Assembly (NCBI RefSeq): GCF_017810075.1
Contig: NZ_JADNYK010000006.1
Coordinates: forward strand, 124,001 to 188,000
Source of the DNA: Pseudozobellia sp. WGM2
Lineage (GTDB): Bacteria; Bacteroidota; Bacteroidia; Flavobacteriales; Flavobacteriaceae
Direction: 5' to 3'
Length of the DNA stretch: 64,000 nt
The position numbers and the translations under genes are program-made. Below the pieces are notes generated by a model. That model saw nothing but the letters and a program-made list of their open reading frames with translations, ran no database searches and was not told the DNA's origin. Numbering within the stretch: position 1 is the first letter of the stretch; each line of letters begins with the position of its first letter. This document shows positions 15,841 through 27,000 of this stretch, in pieces.

Positions 15841-18800
15841 TCACTAGCATTTTTAGTCTCGTCTTTCTCATCATTGTCTTTTAGCGGATTGAATAGCTGA
15901 CTAAATTCATTAAACTCTCTATTAAAAATCAATGCGAGCCCGGTAATTATCAATTGACCGTCAATTACATTTTCATATTCATTTTTTCTAAAGCCCTTTA
16001 ATCGATACCGTCCATCTTCGGTCAATAGATATTCTAGGCTTACATTGCCTATGATAGGCGTTTGACCTTGACCGCTCTGAGCACTGCCTTCAACATCTAC
16101 CGCACTACCCGCCGTAACTACCAATCGATCATCAAACAACTTCTTTTTGGCATTGATATTAAGCTGTGTTCGGTCTTGCGGACTATCGCCTTGATAGTCG
16201 GTGAAGCTGTCCAAATCAAAATCGAGTTCAAAACCACTTTGCCCGAAAATCTTATCAGAAAAGGTATTCAACTGCCCCGACAGCACCTTGTTGACATTAT
16301 TTCGAGCCAAAGCAGCCGCACCACCCGAGCTACCATCACTACCCGTATCGGGAAAAAATCGATTTAGTGCCAACAGCGAAAACACCTGTTTGTTCAGAGC
16401 AGCCTCTTGTTCGTTGAGTTGCTGCACCCTACCATAAACGGCACCCCCAAGAGAGCCTTGCTCATCTTCAGGCATGTCTAGGTCAAAAGAAAGCTCAGGC
16501 TGTAAAAGTTCACCTTCTACATTCAAATAGACCATAAAGGGCAAAACCTGTTGGTATTTGCCGGTCACGCTCACATCTTGCCCAGAAGTAACCGCTGCCA
16601 TTAAAGGAGCTGCAGAAGTTTCTACCTCATAAATTGCAGTTACATCAAGTGCAGCATCGGTGGGGTCGCCCCGCCAAGTAATGGTTCCTCCCGGTTTTAT
16701 CGAAAACCTACGTTTCACCAGATTGTAAAGGCTGGTTTCATAATGACCTGAGTTCAGTTCGTAACGCCCGGTCAAATTAATTCGACCGTTTGGCGACATA
16801 TTCAAATTGAGTTCAGCATCACCGCTTACTTGAAGATTGTCTCCGGTTCGCTCATCGACTATCACATTAAAAACTGCATCATCGTCAATTTCTAAGATGG
16901 CACTTAGGTCAAAGCCGGTAAATACGGCCGGAGTATCTTCTTGATCATTGCGGGTGAGAATAGCATCAGGGTTTTCACGATTCACAAAAATCACGACCCC
17001 ATCTCGCTCTTGAACATCGAGCTGTTCTTCTGGTACCACATAGGTGACCTCTGTTACCTTACGCACTTTAAGCCTTCCCTCGATTTCAGGCAACTCTAAG
17101 TCACCCTTAACGGATAGATCAGCATCTATACTCGCAATACCGTAATACAACTCATTATCGTCTTTCGTAGAATCTAGAACACGGAATTCCTCTGCCTCAA
17201 AGGTCAAATCAAAACTCGGATTGGTCAACTGCTCGGTTAGAATATCTCCATCCACAGTAAAAACTCCTCCATTAGAATCCTCTATCTTAAACGAGTCGAG
17301 GTATAAACCGGCATTATCGATTTTTATGGTTTCATTATTTATTTTGAAGACGGAGTTTAAAGTAGCCACGTTAAAATCGGTATCGTTAAATTGAAACAAT
17401 CCGTTATATTGAGGTTCAACGGTTGTACCACTAACCTCAACGTTACCGGAAATAAAGCCATGTGAATCTTTCAACGCCCCTTCTGAAAGACCTTCTACCA
17501 CCGTAAGTTCAAGTTTGTTCAAATCAAGATTTAAGTTGAGTTTGGCCCCTGTTTCCGCTGCTGCGAAATCTCCCGTCAGGTCTAAATCTACACCACCATC
17601 TTTTAACGACAGATCGAAATCGTAAGTACTTCTACCCTTTGATACGGCATCTAAAGATAGATTACCCAATGGATTCTGCATCAGTTCAAGCTTATTGATA
17701 TCAAAATCGGCAACAATACCCGGAGCTTCAAAAGGGTTTTCTATTACCAAACGCCCCTTTACCATACCCGATGCCAAAGCTTCATCAGGGTTCAATAGGC
17801 TAACAATGGTCTGTAACTTGAAATTATCAAAGGTTAGGCCCACATGTTCTTTTTCTATACCCTCTACCGAATTGCTTAAAGTCAATTCTTGTGCATTTCG
17901 ACTCAAGGTGATGTTACGAAGACCTAAATACTTATCTGCAATAACAATACGGTTATCTTGAGGTATAGACCATTCCTTTTTATTGAAAGTAAGGTCTTGA
18001 GGGTTAATATGAAGGTTGATGGAATCTTTCTCCAAAACCAATTCAGAACTTATGTGAGCCAATCGTTCTTGCTCATCATAAGAATCAAAATCGAGCAGCA
18101 GCTCTTTATTTTTCAAATTACCTTTAAAAAAAGTTCGTTTTACATTAATGGGGTCTGTCAATAATTCGGCAAAACCTGCGGAAAAATTCAAATCGGTCGC
18201 ATCACCTTTTACCGTCACATCAAGACTATCGATTGAACTGCCGTTGTAAACCAATGTAGGCATATATACGCCGGCTTCCAGGTTTTTGGAACGTGCGTCA
18301 AAATTGGCCCGAACATGAACGGAATCAAGTCGCTCTACTCCTTTTAAAAACACATTTGTTAATATTGGCACGGGCGACAACGCCATTTCAACCTCCAACT
18401 CTACGGGTTCATTAAGGGTATTGGGTGCTACCGTATCGGAAAAGTAACCTTTAAACTGCCGCTGTAAGGCGGTCGTAATTTTATTGGGCGTGGCGTTCGA
18501 TTTTAAAATACCGTTCAAGAAATTACTTGAAATGGAAAACTCGGTCTGGGTCTTACCCAACCGGGTCGACAGTTTGACATCGCCCATTTGATACTGCTCG
18601 TTCTCATGTACGGCTATACCTTCTGACAGTAATGCATCTACGGTAAAGTCTTCTGCATTCCCCTTAAACTGTGCATTTATATTGACTCCTGCTTTGATAT
18701 CTTCGCGAGTTACACCCAACGCATATAAATCGGCACCTACCACATTTAGGTCAAGATTTACATTCGAATCAACCGAGTCTAGTTCTACGGTCGTATGCGC

Positions 18801-20816
18801 CTTAAAATTGAGATTGTCGTCTTTAAAATTCAGGTTCAAATCTCCATTACCGTCGACAATTTCACCTTCGAGAAAAAGGTTTGAAAAATCATACCCTTTC
18901 AGATTGAGCTGCGTGAAATCGGAAGTTAACGAAGCGTTCAACGTATTTAAATTTTCACCACTACCAGAGGCCTCAATTTGAAACGACAGTGCACCCAATT
19001 GTTCATTCTGTAGCAGCTTATTTACTTGAAGACTGTCCACTTTTAAGATACCGTCGAAAGCGATTTGATTACGGTTCGCATAACTGCCTTCTAAATGCAC
19101 TCTCCCTTCAGGAATTTTCAATTTTACGTTCGCAGAAATATCATCGGGCATTCCACTTGCTTCTGCCAGTACTAGAACCGTTTCCGGCAGCGAAACACCC
19201 ATGTCTTTTTCTGAAATAAGTTTCAACATATCGGAACGTACCGTTCGAATTTCCGCATTGTTGAAATCAAAATATAGCGAATCAGGTTGTGTAATTTGTA
19301 ATACTTCCCCTTTTGCTGTGAGCGAGGTATTTTGCCCCCAGTGCACCCCCAAATCTTGAATCTCAATATCGGCCAAGGTGCCATTGGCTCTTAAATTTCC
19401 AGTGATTGGTTGCTGGGTGGCCATTTTCACATATTCGTTATTGGCCAAATCAGGTTGAAAGAAATATGCATCTTGTAGCCCCACCTTTAAATTCGGTATG
19501 GAGACATTGAGTTGAGAATTCTCGGGGTTTTCGAGCAAGTCGTCTAAAGAAGAAAAATCCAGTTCAAGATTACCCGTCATCGAACTGTACCCGGTTGCAA
19601 CGTTCAATGCGGATATTGAAGCCGAGGTTTCATTCAAATCGGCATCAAAAGCCATCTTTTTAATCTCAAAACCACTTTTCTCTTTGAAGGAAAGCTCATT
19701 AAGTATAAAATTCACAAGCTTCGGCCGGTAGGTGATATTATCGGTTTGAAGTGTAAATTCAGAAAAAGCTACATTTTCAGGGTTAAATCCGCTTTCGGTT
19801 ACGGTAGAATCACCCGTTCGAAAAGCAAAATCATTGTTTTCTATATCGATTTCAGCGACATCTACTATAAACTGTGGCCATTCAAAAGTCGAATCGGTTT
19901 TAGCCAACGTGTCAGATCTAACTTCTTCTTGCCCTCCCATTTGCACAGAGGCCTTCGAGTTTTTCAAGGCCAGTAAATCGACCTCAATTTCATTTTTAGC
20001 TAAATCCGCTTTGGGCAACTCCAACAAAAACTCCCGAAGAATTACCTCAGCAATCGTCTCATCTGGTTCTGAATTGTAATTTGCCGAAAGGTTTGAGATC
20101 TTAAAATTTTCTACTGACAAATATGGCAATTGAGTTGTAGTCGTATCTTGAACTTCAGGAAAAGGCTTGGTTTGCAGGTAGCTGACTTCTGTATCGTACA
20201 ATTCAAGATCTTCGATTTCAAAACGCATCTTTTCAAGGTCGATTTGATCCGCTCCTAAGAATAATTTTCCTAAAATCAAGTTGCTTTCTATACCCATGAA
20301 GCCATCATCATAGGCCAAATCAAAGTTCTCAAAGTTGACATTGCCAATATCAATAGTCATCGGTTCGCTTGATTGATTGGATGTTGTGGTAGAATCAGTG
20401 GCAGCGAATGCGTCGATTAAAAAGGTAAAGTTGAAATCTTCAGAACCTTCATTTCTTGAGATCCTCGCTTTAAGACCATCCCAATCCAAAGATTTTAAAT
20501 GAATTTCATTGTTGAAGATAATAGGCGTTATAGGTAGATTGGCTTCCAGAGCCTTCGAATACACCAAGGTATCACCCTTCTTGTCTTCAAGGTATAGGCC
20601 CTCAAGAAATATATTACCTGAAAAGGTCAGGAAAAGACGATCAATTTCGACCTCAGTACCTGTTTTGTCGGAAACATAGGCCGTAACCTTCGAAACAATA
20701 ATATTTTGCCCCCAGGGGCTTCGAACAAAAAGAACCAACACTAAAAACAAAACTAAGAGCACCAGTAGAAAGCGACCTAGTCTGCGAAGCATACGATATG
20801 TTCTTTTCTTAGACAA
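15837..20816 (-). CDS. tamB: TamB-family translocation/assembly protein
   Basis: The product has 1659 residues. An N-terminal anchor (LLVLLVLFLVLVLFV, residues about 16-32) is followed by a very long repetitive all-beta region built from alternating hydrophobic/polar strands, with AsmA-like sequence at the start. The C-terminal 450 or so residues are the TamB domain (DUF490), with NGRINLTGRYELNSGHYETS, FMVYLNVEGELLQPELSFDL and NAKKKLFDDRLVVTAG. It is expected to span the periplasm as a hydrophobic-groove bridge for outer-membrane protein assembly and/or phospholipid transport. The length is large but within the range for Bacteroidota. It starts the tamB-tamL operon and is divergent from the PUL regulator 247 bp away. 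Confidence 0.92.
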   Translation of the reverse strand: MSKKRTYRMLRRLGRFLLVLLVLFLVLVLFVRSPWGQNIIVSKVTAYVSDKTGTEVEIDRLFLTFSGNIFLEGLYLEDKKGDTLVYSKALEANLPITPIIFNNEIHLKSLDWDGLKARISRNEGSEDFNFTFLIDAFAATDSTTTSNQSSEPMTIDIGNVNFENFDLAYDDGFMGIESNLILGKLFLGADQIDLEKMRFEIEDLELYDTEVSYLQTKPFPEVQDTTTTQLPYLSVENFKISNLSANYNSEPDETIAEVILREFLLELPKADLAKNEIEVDLLALKNSKASVQMGGQEEVRSDTLAKTDSTFEWPQFIVDVAEIDIENNDFAFRTGDSTVTESGFNPENVAFSEFTLQTDNITYRPKLVNFILNELSFKEKSGFEIKKMAFDADLNETSASISALNVATGYSSMTGNLELDFSSLDDLLENPENSQLNVSIPNLKVGLQDAYFFQPDLANNEYVKMATQQPITGNLRANGTLADIEIQDLGVHWGQNTSLTAKGEVLQITQPDSLYFDFNNAEIRTVRSDMLKLISEKDMGVSLPETVLVLAEASGMPDDISANVKLKIPEGRVHLEGSYANRNQIAFDGILKVDSLQVNKLLQNEQLGALSFQIEASGSGENLNTLNASLTSDFTQLNLKGYDFSNLFLEGEIVDGNGDLNLNFKDDNLNFKAHTTVELDSVDSNVNLDLNVVGADLYALGVTREDIKAGVNINAQFKGNAEDFTVDALLSEGIAVHENEQYQMGDVKLSTRLGKTQTEFSISSNFLNGILKSNATPNKITTALQRQFKGYFSDTVAPNTLNEPVELEVEMALSPVPILTNVFLKGVERLDSVHVRANFDARSKNLEAGVYMPTLVYNGSSIDSLDVTVKGDATDLNFSAGFAELLTDPINVKRTFFKGNLKNKELLLDFDSYDEQERLAHISSELVLEKDSINLHINPQDLTFNKKEWSIPQDNRIVIADKYLGLRNITLSRNAQELTLSNSVEGIEKEHVGLTFDNFKLQTIVSLLNPDEALASGMVKGRLVIENPFEAPGIVADFDINKLELMQNPLGNLSLDAVSKGRSTYDFDLSLKDGGVDLDLTGDFAAAETGAKLNLNLDLNKLELTVVEGLSEGALKDSHGFISGNVEVSGTTVEPQYNGLFQFNDTDFNVATLNSVFKINNETIKIDNAGLYLDSFKIEDSNGGVFTVDGDILTEQLTNPSFDLTFEAEEFRVLDSTKDDNELYYGIASIDADLSVKGDLELPEIEGRLKVRKVTEVTYVVPEEQLDVQERDGVVIFVNRENPDAILTRNDQEDTPAVFTGFDLSAILEIDDDAVFNVIVDERTGDNLQVSGDAELNLNMSPNGRINLTGRYELNSGHYETSLYNLVKRRFSIKPGGTITWRGDPTDAALDVTAIYEVETSAAPLMAAVTSGQDVSVTGKYQQVLPFMVYLNVEGELLQPELSFDLDMPEDEQGSLGGAVYGRVQQLNEQEAALNKQVFSLLALNRFFPDTGSDGSSGGAAALARNNVNKVLSGQLNTFSDKIFGQSGFELDFDLDSFTDYQGDSPQDRTQLNINAKKKLFDDRLVVTAGSAVDVEGSAQSGQGQTPIIGNVSLEYLLTEDGRYRLKGFRKNEYENVIDGQLIITGLALIFNREFNEFSQLFNPLKDNDEKDETKNASE

Positions 20817-20982
20817 TTAAATACCGATTTTGGTTGAAGTTGTAAAAATAGGGGTTTGAACAAGGCTCTTTCACAATCTTATGTGAATTTGCCTCTGTGG
20901 TTGAAGATGGCAATAAAAGAAGTAATTACTGCCCCAAGTGATGCGAACAAATTTATTTTTGAGCTTATGCGTATAATTAGAA

Positions 20983-20994
20983 AGGATTAATCCT
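20983..20994. promoter_or_regulatory. 12-bp palindrome in the tamB/regulator intergenic region
   Basis: AGGATTAATCCT is a perfect palindrome, 69 bp upstream of the regulator ATG (21064). A TATTTTTG element matching TAnnTTTG on the + strand lies just upstream at 20954-20961, which would place the palindrome in the early transcribed leader. An operator role is inferred from position only. Nothing else is evident in the 247-bp gap 20817-21063. Confidence 0.4.
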
Positions 20995-21063
20995 CTAAAA
21001 TCTCATCTTTGTTTTTTGTAACTTATATTTTCATTAAAGATTCTTCAAAACAAGTTGCTCTAC

Positions 21064-23820
21064 ATGAGATGTCTCATACCAATTTTATGTTTAATTCTCT
21101 TCGCACCTCTCGGGCTATCAGGCCAAAACTTGTTACCCCCCATATACAACTACCGCGTATTTGAGTACAATGCAGCGGGACAAAATTGGGGACTGTCTGT
21201 CAATGATCAAGGTGAGCTCTTTGGGGCCAATGATAAAGGTCTTCTCCATTTTAATGGTGAAGAATGGGTATTGAATAAATTACCTAATGCTACTATAATA
21301 CGATCAGTTGCTTGTGTCGACGATAAGATTTACACCGGATCTTATGAAGAATTTGGTTACTGGAAAAAGAACCGAATTGGAGAATTTGAGTATACCTCCC
21401 TAACCCAACTTATAACCGACCACACCTTTACTAACGAAGAATTCTGGCAAATTATACCCTACGGAGACAAGATAGCTTTTCGGTCATTTTCAACTCTCTA
21501 CCTATACGAAGAGGATAGCATAAATATTATCAATCCGGAGTTTGTAGTAACCAACATTGCAGCTGTCGACAACAAAATCTTAGTAGCATCGAAGAGTGAT
21601 GGACTTTATGAACTAGTAGAAAATAAATTACAACCTATCAATACGGGAAGTGCTCTTGAAAATTTTACAATCATTAGCATGGCGGCATTTCAAGATGGTT
21701 TTATGATAGGCACCCAGTTGAACGGATCTTTTCTATACCGCAATGGCGCGCTGGAGCCTTTTGACGAGGAAATAAATCAGCTTCTAAAACAACATCAGCT
21801 GAATAAAATCCTTACCATTTCATCTGACGAAATTGCATTCGGAACCATTAAAAACGGAATCTATCTCTATAATACCAAAGAGAAATCTATCAAAAATCTC
21901 AATAGGGCGACCGGTTTACAAAACAATACGGTGCTTTCTATGGCAAAGTTTGATAATCAAATATGGGCAGGTCTGGAAAATGGGTTAGACCGTATCGACA
22001 TAGAATCGCCTATCTCTTATTTCACAGACTATTCAGGGTCATTAGGTACCACACACGACTTGGTGCATACCGATTCGATTACCTATTTGGGTAGTAATAC
22101 CGGTATTTACTACTTAAATAACGACTTTCTAAACTTCATTAACGGTTCGCAAGGTCATGTGTGGGATCTTGAAATTATTGATGATGACATCATGGCCGGA
22201 CACAATACGGCCACTTTTAGTTTAGACGAATCTCGCCTCAAAAAAATCTCGCAAATTGCTGGTGGATATCAATTTGTTAGGGTTCCTGAAAGTTCGGCCA
22301 CTTTTCTACAGGGCACCTATACCGGGGTTGCTAAATATAAAAGGGATAATGATAACAATTGGTCAATCAGTGAAATCAACGGAATTGATTTTCCAGTGAA
22401 ACAACTGTGCTTCGAAGACGCCCGTACACTTTGGGCCGCGCACCCCTATAAAGGTTTATTTCGTTTTAAACTAGATGAAAATCTAACTTCTGTAGTTGAA
22501 AAAAAAGAATTTGGCTCAGAGGTTATTCCGAATATTTATCAAGTAAAGCTGTATGAAATCAAAAACCAGATAATAATTCAAAGTAATGGTATCTGGTACA
22601 AGTACGACCCTATAATCGCAGAGCTGTCGACTTTTGATGAATTCAAACCCTACAATCAAAAATCGATTATGTATGCCGATGGGGAGCATTTTTGGTTTAT
22701 TGACCATGGCCCTAGCAAAGAAATTACTTATACCGACCTTCAGGGCCAAACCATATCAATCAACGAAGGTCAGCTTGGTGAACGTCTCGTTCCGGATATG
22801 GAAAGGATCATAAGAAAGAATGATTCTATCTACCTCTTGACCTTAAGTGATGGCTTTGCGCAAATCAATCTTGCCAAGTTACAGCGTAAACTGGCGAATA
22901 CCCAAATACCATCACCAAAATTATCTTTTTTTAAAGATGTGAAACAAGCTCATACCGTAAGAGATTCCGCTTTTGAAATTTCTTACCCCAACTCTAGCGT
23001 TATTGATATGCAGTTTTCGGTTCCAAGCTTAATCAAACCTCGATACTACTATATATTAGCGGGACCCATGAATAAGGAGAGCTATAGTGACCACGGCACC
23101 CTAAGCTTTCAGAACCTGGCCCATGGCGAATACACACTTAGCGTTTCATCGGTGAGTATGGACAATAAAAAATCACCTCCGACAAAATTGGTATTCGAGA
23201 TAGCCCCCCCTTGGTATCTATCAACCTTAAGCCTAGTGGCCTATTTGCTCGCCCTTGTCGGCATAATTTTTCTTGTGCGCATGTATAACAAGCAAAAACT
23301 AAAGAAAAAGCATGAAACTTTAAAGATAAAACTGGAAAGGGAGCAAGACGAGCGTATGGCCAAGCTAGAAAAAGAAAAGCTGGAAAAAGAGATAAGAGGT
23401 AAACAAAATGAATTGGCACGCACCACAATGAGTGTAGCCAAAAAGAACGAACTTATTTTAGAGTTAAAAGATTTGATGTTGGTTAATAAAGATGCTTTCC
23501 CGAACAAGAGACGCTATCGTTCCCTCACAAAAAAATTGGACAGTTCAATTAATGAAGACGAAGATTGGAAACAATTCGAAATGAACTTTAAAGAACTTCA
23601 CAATGATTATTTTGAAAATTTATTGAAACAATACCCCAAATTAACTCCGAAAGATTTAAAGTTATGTGCTTATTTAAAGATGAACCTATCTACCAAAGAG
23701 ATAGCACCCTTAATGGCCATAACAGTTAGAGGAGTCGAAATACATCGCTACCGTCTTCGTAAAAAACTGGAAATTGACAGCTCTCAGAACCTTTCAAGCT
23801 TTTTAATAAAGTTCAAATAA
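21064..23820 (+). CDS. Membrane-spanning propeller sensor with C-terminal HTH regulator (PUL regulator)
   Basis: The product has 918 residues from the ATG at 21064 (MRCLIPILCLILF); an in-frame TTG nine bases upstream is less likely. Domain order: signal sequence (1-20), periplasmic two-component-regulator-type propeller repeats (about 30-610), a Y_Y_Y-type beta domain (about 630-710), one transmembrane helix (717-738), a Glu/Lys-rich coiled coil (about 740-800) and a LuxR/GerE-like helix-turn-helix at 874-902 (NLSTKEIAPLMAITVRGVEI). There is no kinase or receiver domain, so sensing and DNA binding are in one chain, as in SusR-like glycan sensors. It precedes the first susC by 260 bp on the same strand and most likely activates that PUL on binding an oligosaccharide in the periplasm. 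Confidence 0.88.
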   Translation: MRCLIPILCLILFAPLGLSGQNLLPPIYNYRVFEYNAAGQNWGLSVNDQGELFGANDKGLLHFNGEEWVLNKLPNATIIRSVACVDDKIYTGSYEEFGYWKKNRIGEFEYTSLTQLITDHTFTNEEFWQIIPYGDKIAFRSFSTLYLYEEDSINIINPEFVVTNIAAVDNKILVASKSDGLYELVENKLQPINTGSALENFTIISMAAFQDGFMIGTQLNGSFLYRNGALEPFDEEINQLLKQHQLNKILTISSDEIAFGTIKNGIYLYNTKEKSIKNLNRATGLQNNTVLSMAKFDNQIWAGLENGLDRIDIESPISYFTDYSGSLGTTHDLVHTDSITYLGSNTGIYYLNNDFLNFINGSQGHVWDLEIIDDDIMAGHNTATFSLDESRLKKISQIAGGYQFVRVPESSATFLQGTYTGVAKYKRDNDNNWSISEINGIDFPVKQLCFEDARTLWAAHPYKGLFRFKLDENLTSVVEKKEFGSEVIPNIYQVKLYEIKNQIIIQSNGIWYKYDPIIAELSTFDEFKPYNQKSIMYADGEHFWFIDHGPSKEITYTDLQGQTISINEGQLGERLVPDMERIIRKNDSIYLLTLSDGFAQINLAKLQRKLANTQIPSPKLSFFKDVKQAHTVRDSAFEISYPNSSVIDMQFSVPSLIKPRYYYILAGPMNKESYSDHGTLSFQNLAHGEYTLSVSSVSMDNKKSPPTKLVFEIAPPWYLSTLSLVAYLLALVGIIFLVRMYNKQKLKKKHETLKIKLEREQDERMAKLEKEKLEKEIRGKQNELARTTMSVAKKNELILELKDLMLVNKDAFPNKRRYRSLTKKLDSSINEDEDWKQFEMNFKELHNDYFENLLKQYPKLTPKDLKLCAYLKMNLSTKEIAPLMAITVRGVEIHRYRLRKKLEIDSSQNLSSFLIKFK

Positions 23821-23871
23821 GGACGTTATTTCAAAAATAATCTCACAAGTCTCATTTTCATACAATTAGAG

Positions 23872-23982
23872 ACTACATCAAAACTACATCAATCTGTTAA
23901 AATTAATATTAAGTTAACGTATCAAACTACTGCAAACTCCTTGAAAAAAGGCGCTACGGCACCATAGCACTAGTGATGTAGT
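23872..23982. repeat. ACTACATCAA direct repeats with distal inverted copy upstream of susC
   Basis: ACTACATCAA occurs at 23872-23881 and again at 23883-23892, an 11-bp period, and its reverse complement TGATGTAGT lies at 23974-23982. The sites are on the upstream side of the PUL 1 susC gene (ATG 24081). Helical-turn spacing plus a distal inverted copy is what a dimeric or looping regulator site would look like. The adjacent HTH regulator is the obvious candidate. This is inference. Confidence 0.5.
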
Positions 23983-24080
23983 TTTTATGTATGCTCATTA
24001 AAATTTCTCACGTCATCCTTTTGATATCTTGCATTCAACTTAACAACTTGATAAAATTTCAACTCAATTATTAAACTATC

Positions 24081-27000
24081 ATGAAAATAAGAAGCTATTT
24101 TTTGCCTGTTTTCCTGTTTATGTGTCAGCTGACACTATTTGCACAGGACGGTATTACGGTTTCCGGTACTATTAACGATGCAGAGGGAACGCCCTTACCG
24201 GGAGCCAGTATTGTAGTATCAGGAACCACAACAGGAACACAAACCGATTTCGATGGAAATTACATCTTGAACGATGTACCCTCAAACGGTACGTTATCCA
24301 TCAGCTATATCGGTTTTACGTCAAAAGAACTTCCTGTTAACGGTCAGACGACTATTAATGTATCATTATCCGAAGACACCGAAACTCTAGAAGAAGTTGT
24401 CGTAGTCGGCTATGGAACGCAAAAGAAAGCGGACCTTACAGGATCGATTGCAACCGTAAAATCTGAAGATATTTCAAGAACCCCATCAGGTGCGGCCATG
24501 CAATCATTGCAAGGTAAGGTAGCGGGTTTACAGGTAGTGAGTAGCGGGGAGCCAGGTACGGGCCCGACTATTCGGGTGCGCGGTATTGGTTCATATGTTG
24601 ATGGGGCATCTAACCCCTTATATGTGGTAGATGGTACTTTTTATGATGATATCGATTTTCTGAACAACGAAGACATTGAAACCATATCTGTTTTAAAAGA
24701 TGCTTCAGCATCAGCTATTTATGGGGTTAGAGCGGCTAACGGTGTTGTACTCATAGAAACTAAATCGGGTAAAGCGAATCAAAAACCACAAGTAACCTAC
24801 AATGGTTATCAAGGGGTGCAGATTGCACATAATGTCGTAAAACTATCAAATTCAGAACAGTTTGCCACTCTCGCAAGAGAATCTGGTTCAGCGGCCGAAG
24901 CGCAATCTATCGAAAATGCCATACAGCGATATGGTCGCAGTAGAATAAACCCCAATGTACCCAATGTAAATACAGATTGGTACGATTTGATTTTACGCCA
25001 TGCCATGCAGCAAAACCACAGTTTAGGTGTTGCCGGTGGAACGGAATCTACGACCTACTCAGTAGGATTAAGCTACTTCGAACAAGAAGGACTTCTGAGA
25101 ATGAAGAACGACTACGAACGCTTCAACATTCGAACGAAATTGAACTTTGATATAAGCGACCGATTGAACGTAGGTGTCTCTTCATTGTTCAGTAACGCGA
25201 CCCGTTATCGCCCAGAAAATGGGGCTTTTGCCTCAGCTTATTTTGCGGTACCTACGATGCCCATCTTAGATCCTTCAAAAACAGATGCTTTTCCAAGAGC
25301 TTACGCTAACGCACAAGATTTGGGTTACCGAGGCACACAGAACCCTTTTCCGTTGATGGAAAACACCGAAAACAGAAACAAGACCCGTAATACTTTGATG
25401 ACTTTCGACATCAATTATCAATTAGTACCTGATAAATTGACTTTGAAATCTGCATACTATCACAATTACGAAACGCTAGAGGTTCGGGAAATCAGACTTC
25501 CCTTCTTTTTTGGCAACGGAAATGCTTTTAGAGAGAACGCAGAACTTATCAAAAGAAACGAAACCTTCTCTGAACAAACTTGGGACAATACCCTAACCTA
25601 TGACGATAGTTATGGCGACCACAATCTTACCGTTCTCGCAGGTACTTCTTTTAGAGATCGGTCGTTTGAATTGTTAGAGGCCAAAGGACTCAACTTCCCT
25701 AATGGTCCGGGTATCGGTGATGAATCTTACTATTTAGATTTAGCCAAGACAATTGACATAGAAAACGTAGGCGATGATGGTTCAAGACAATATTTCTTCT
25801 CTTATTTCAGTCGAATAGCCTACAATTTCAAAAACAAGTATCTCTTGTATGGTACGTTTCGTGCAGATGGCACGAGCAAGTATCAAGAGAAATGGGGCTA
25901 CTTTCCCACGATTGGTGCGGGCTGGGTCTTATCTGAAGAGGCCTTTATGGAAAACAGCGGCTTCTTAGATTTTTTAAAGTTAAGAGCTAGTTGGGGCGAA
26001 CTTGGTAATGCCAATGTTGCGGCCAGTACGGGTGGCATAACCTCAGAAGAGGTCAATGTAGCTTTCGGTGATGTTCGTTACCCGGGTTTGGTAACGAGTA
26101 GTGATTTTGAAGCGCTAAAATGGGAGGTAACCGCAGAGACCAATGCCGGTATTACGGCCAGAATGTTCCAAAATAAATTATCGTTAGAAGCTGATTACTT
26201 TACCAGGGAAACAAGGGATGCTGTAATTCCGGTATCAAGGCTCTTGGTTCCAGGCGAAACTAGACAGAACGTCGGTAAAATCAGAAATTCAGGTCTTGAA
26301 TTCGTTCTCAACTGGAACCACCAAGTTTCTGAAGATTTCAGTTATACATTAGGAGCCAACTTCTCTACCCTTAAAAATGAAGTGTTGGATCTTGCGGGGC
26401 AAGAAAATTTAACCTCGGGTGGCGACCTTGCACAGCGTACCGTTGTTGGTGGTACCATTAACCCGTTTTTTGGCCTCGAGGTGGCCGGTGTTTATCAAAC
26501 TCCAGAGGAAATAGCGGGTGATCCCGCTGCACAATCGGCTATTGCTGATGGACTTGTTGTCGAACCTGGTGATTTCAGATTTATAGACCATAATGGTGAT
26601 TCGGTAATAGACGCTCAAGATCGAGTAGATTTAGGTTCATACCTACCCACATATAATTTTGGTTTCAACTTAGGGTTGAATTACAAGGCCTTTGATTTCA
26701 ATTTGAATGTAATTGGCCAAGGAGGTAATGTGATAGCAAATCAAAAACGCTTTGCCATACGCCAAACGCCAGATCCGAATATCGATAGAGATTTCGCCAT
26801 CAATCGTTGGAATGGTGCGGGAACTTCGAACACCTACCCTTCAGCTCGTGGTATCAGAAACCCATGGAGCAATCAATTCTTGAACAGTTTCTTCGTTGAA
26901 AAAGGCGATTTCTTACGATTGCAAAACGTAACCTTGGGCTATACCTTACCAGCTTTAACGGGTAAGTTCAGCCCTGATGTTAGATTTTACCTGACCGCCG

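Noticed and set aside
16062-20079. Several 60-100-codon open frames antisense to tamB
   Set aside because: Low-complexity shadows of a repetitive beta-rich coding sequence.
21055-21063. TTG start for the PUL 1 regulator
   Set aside because: ATG at 21064 begins a normal signal sequence.
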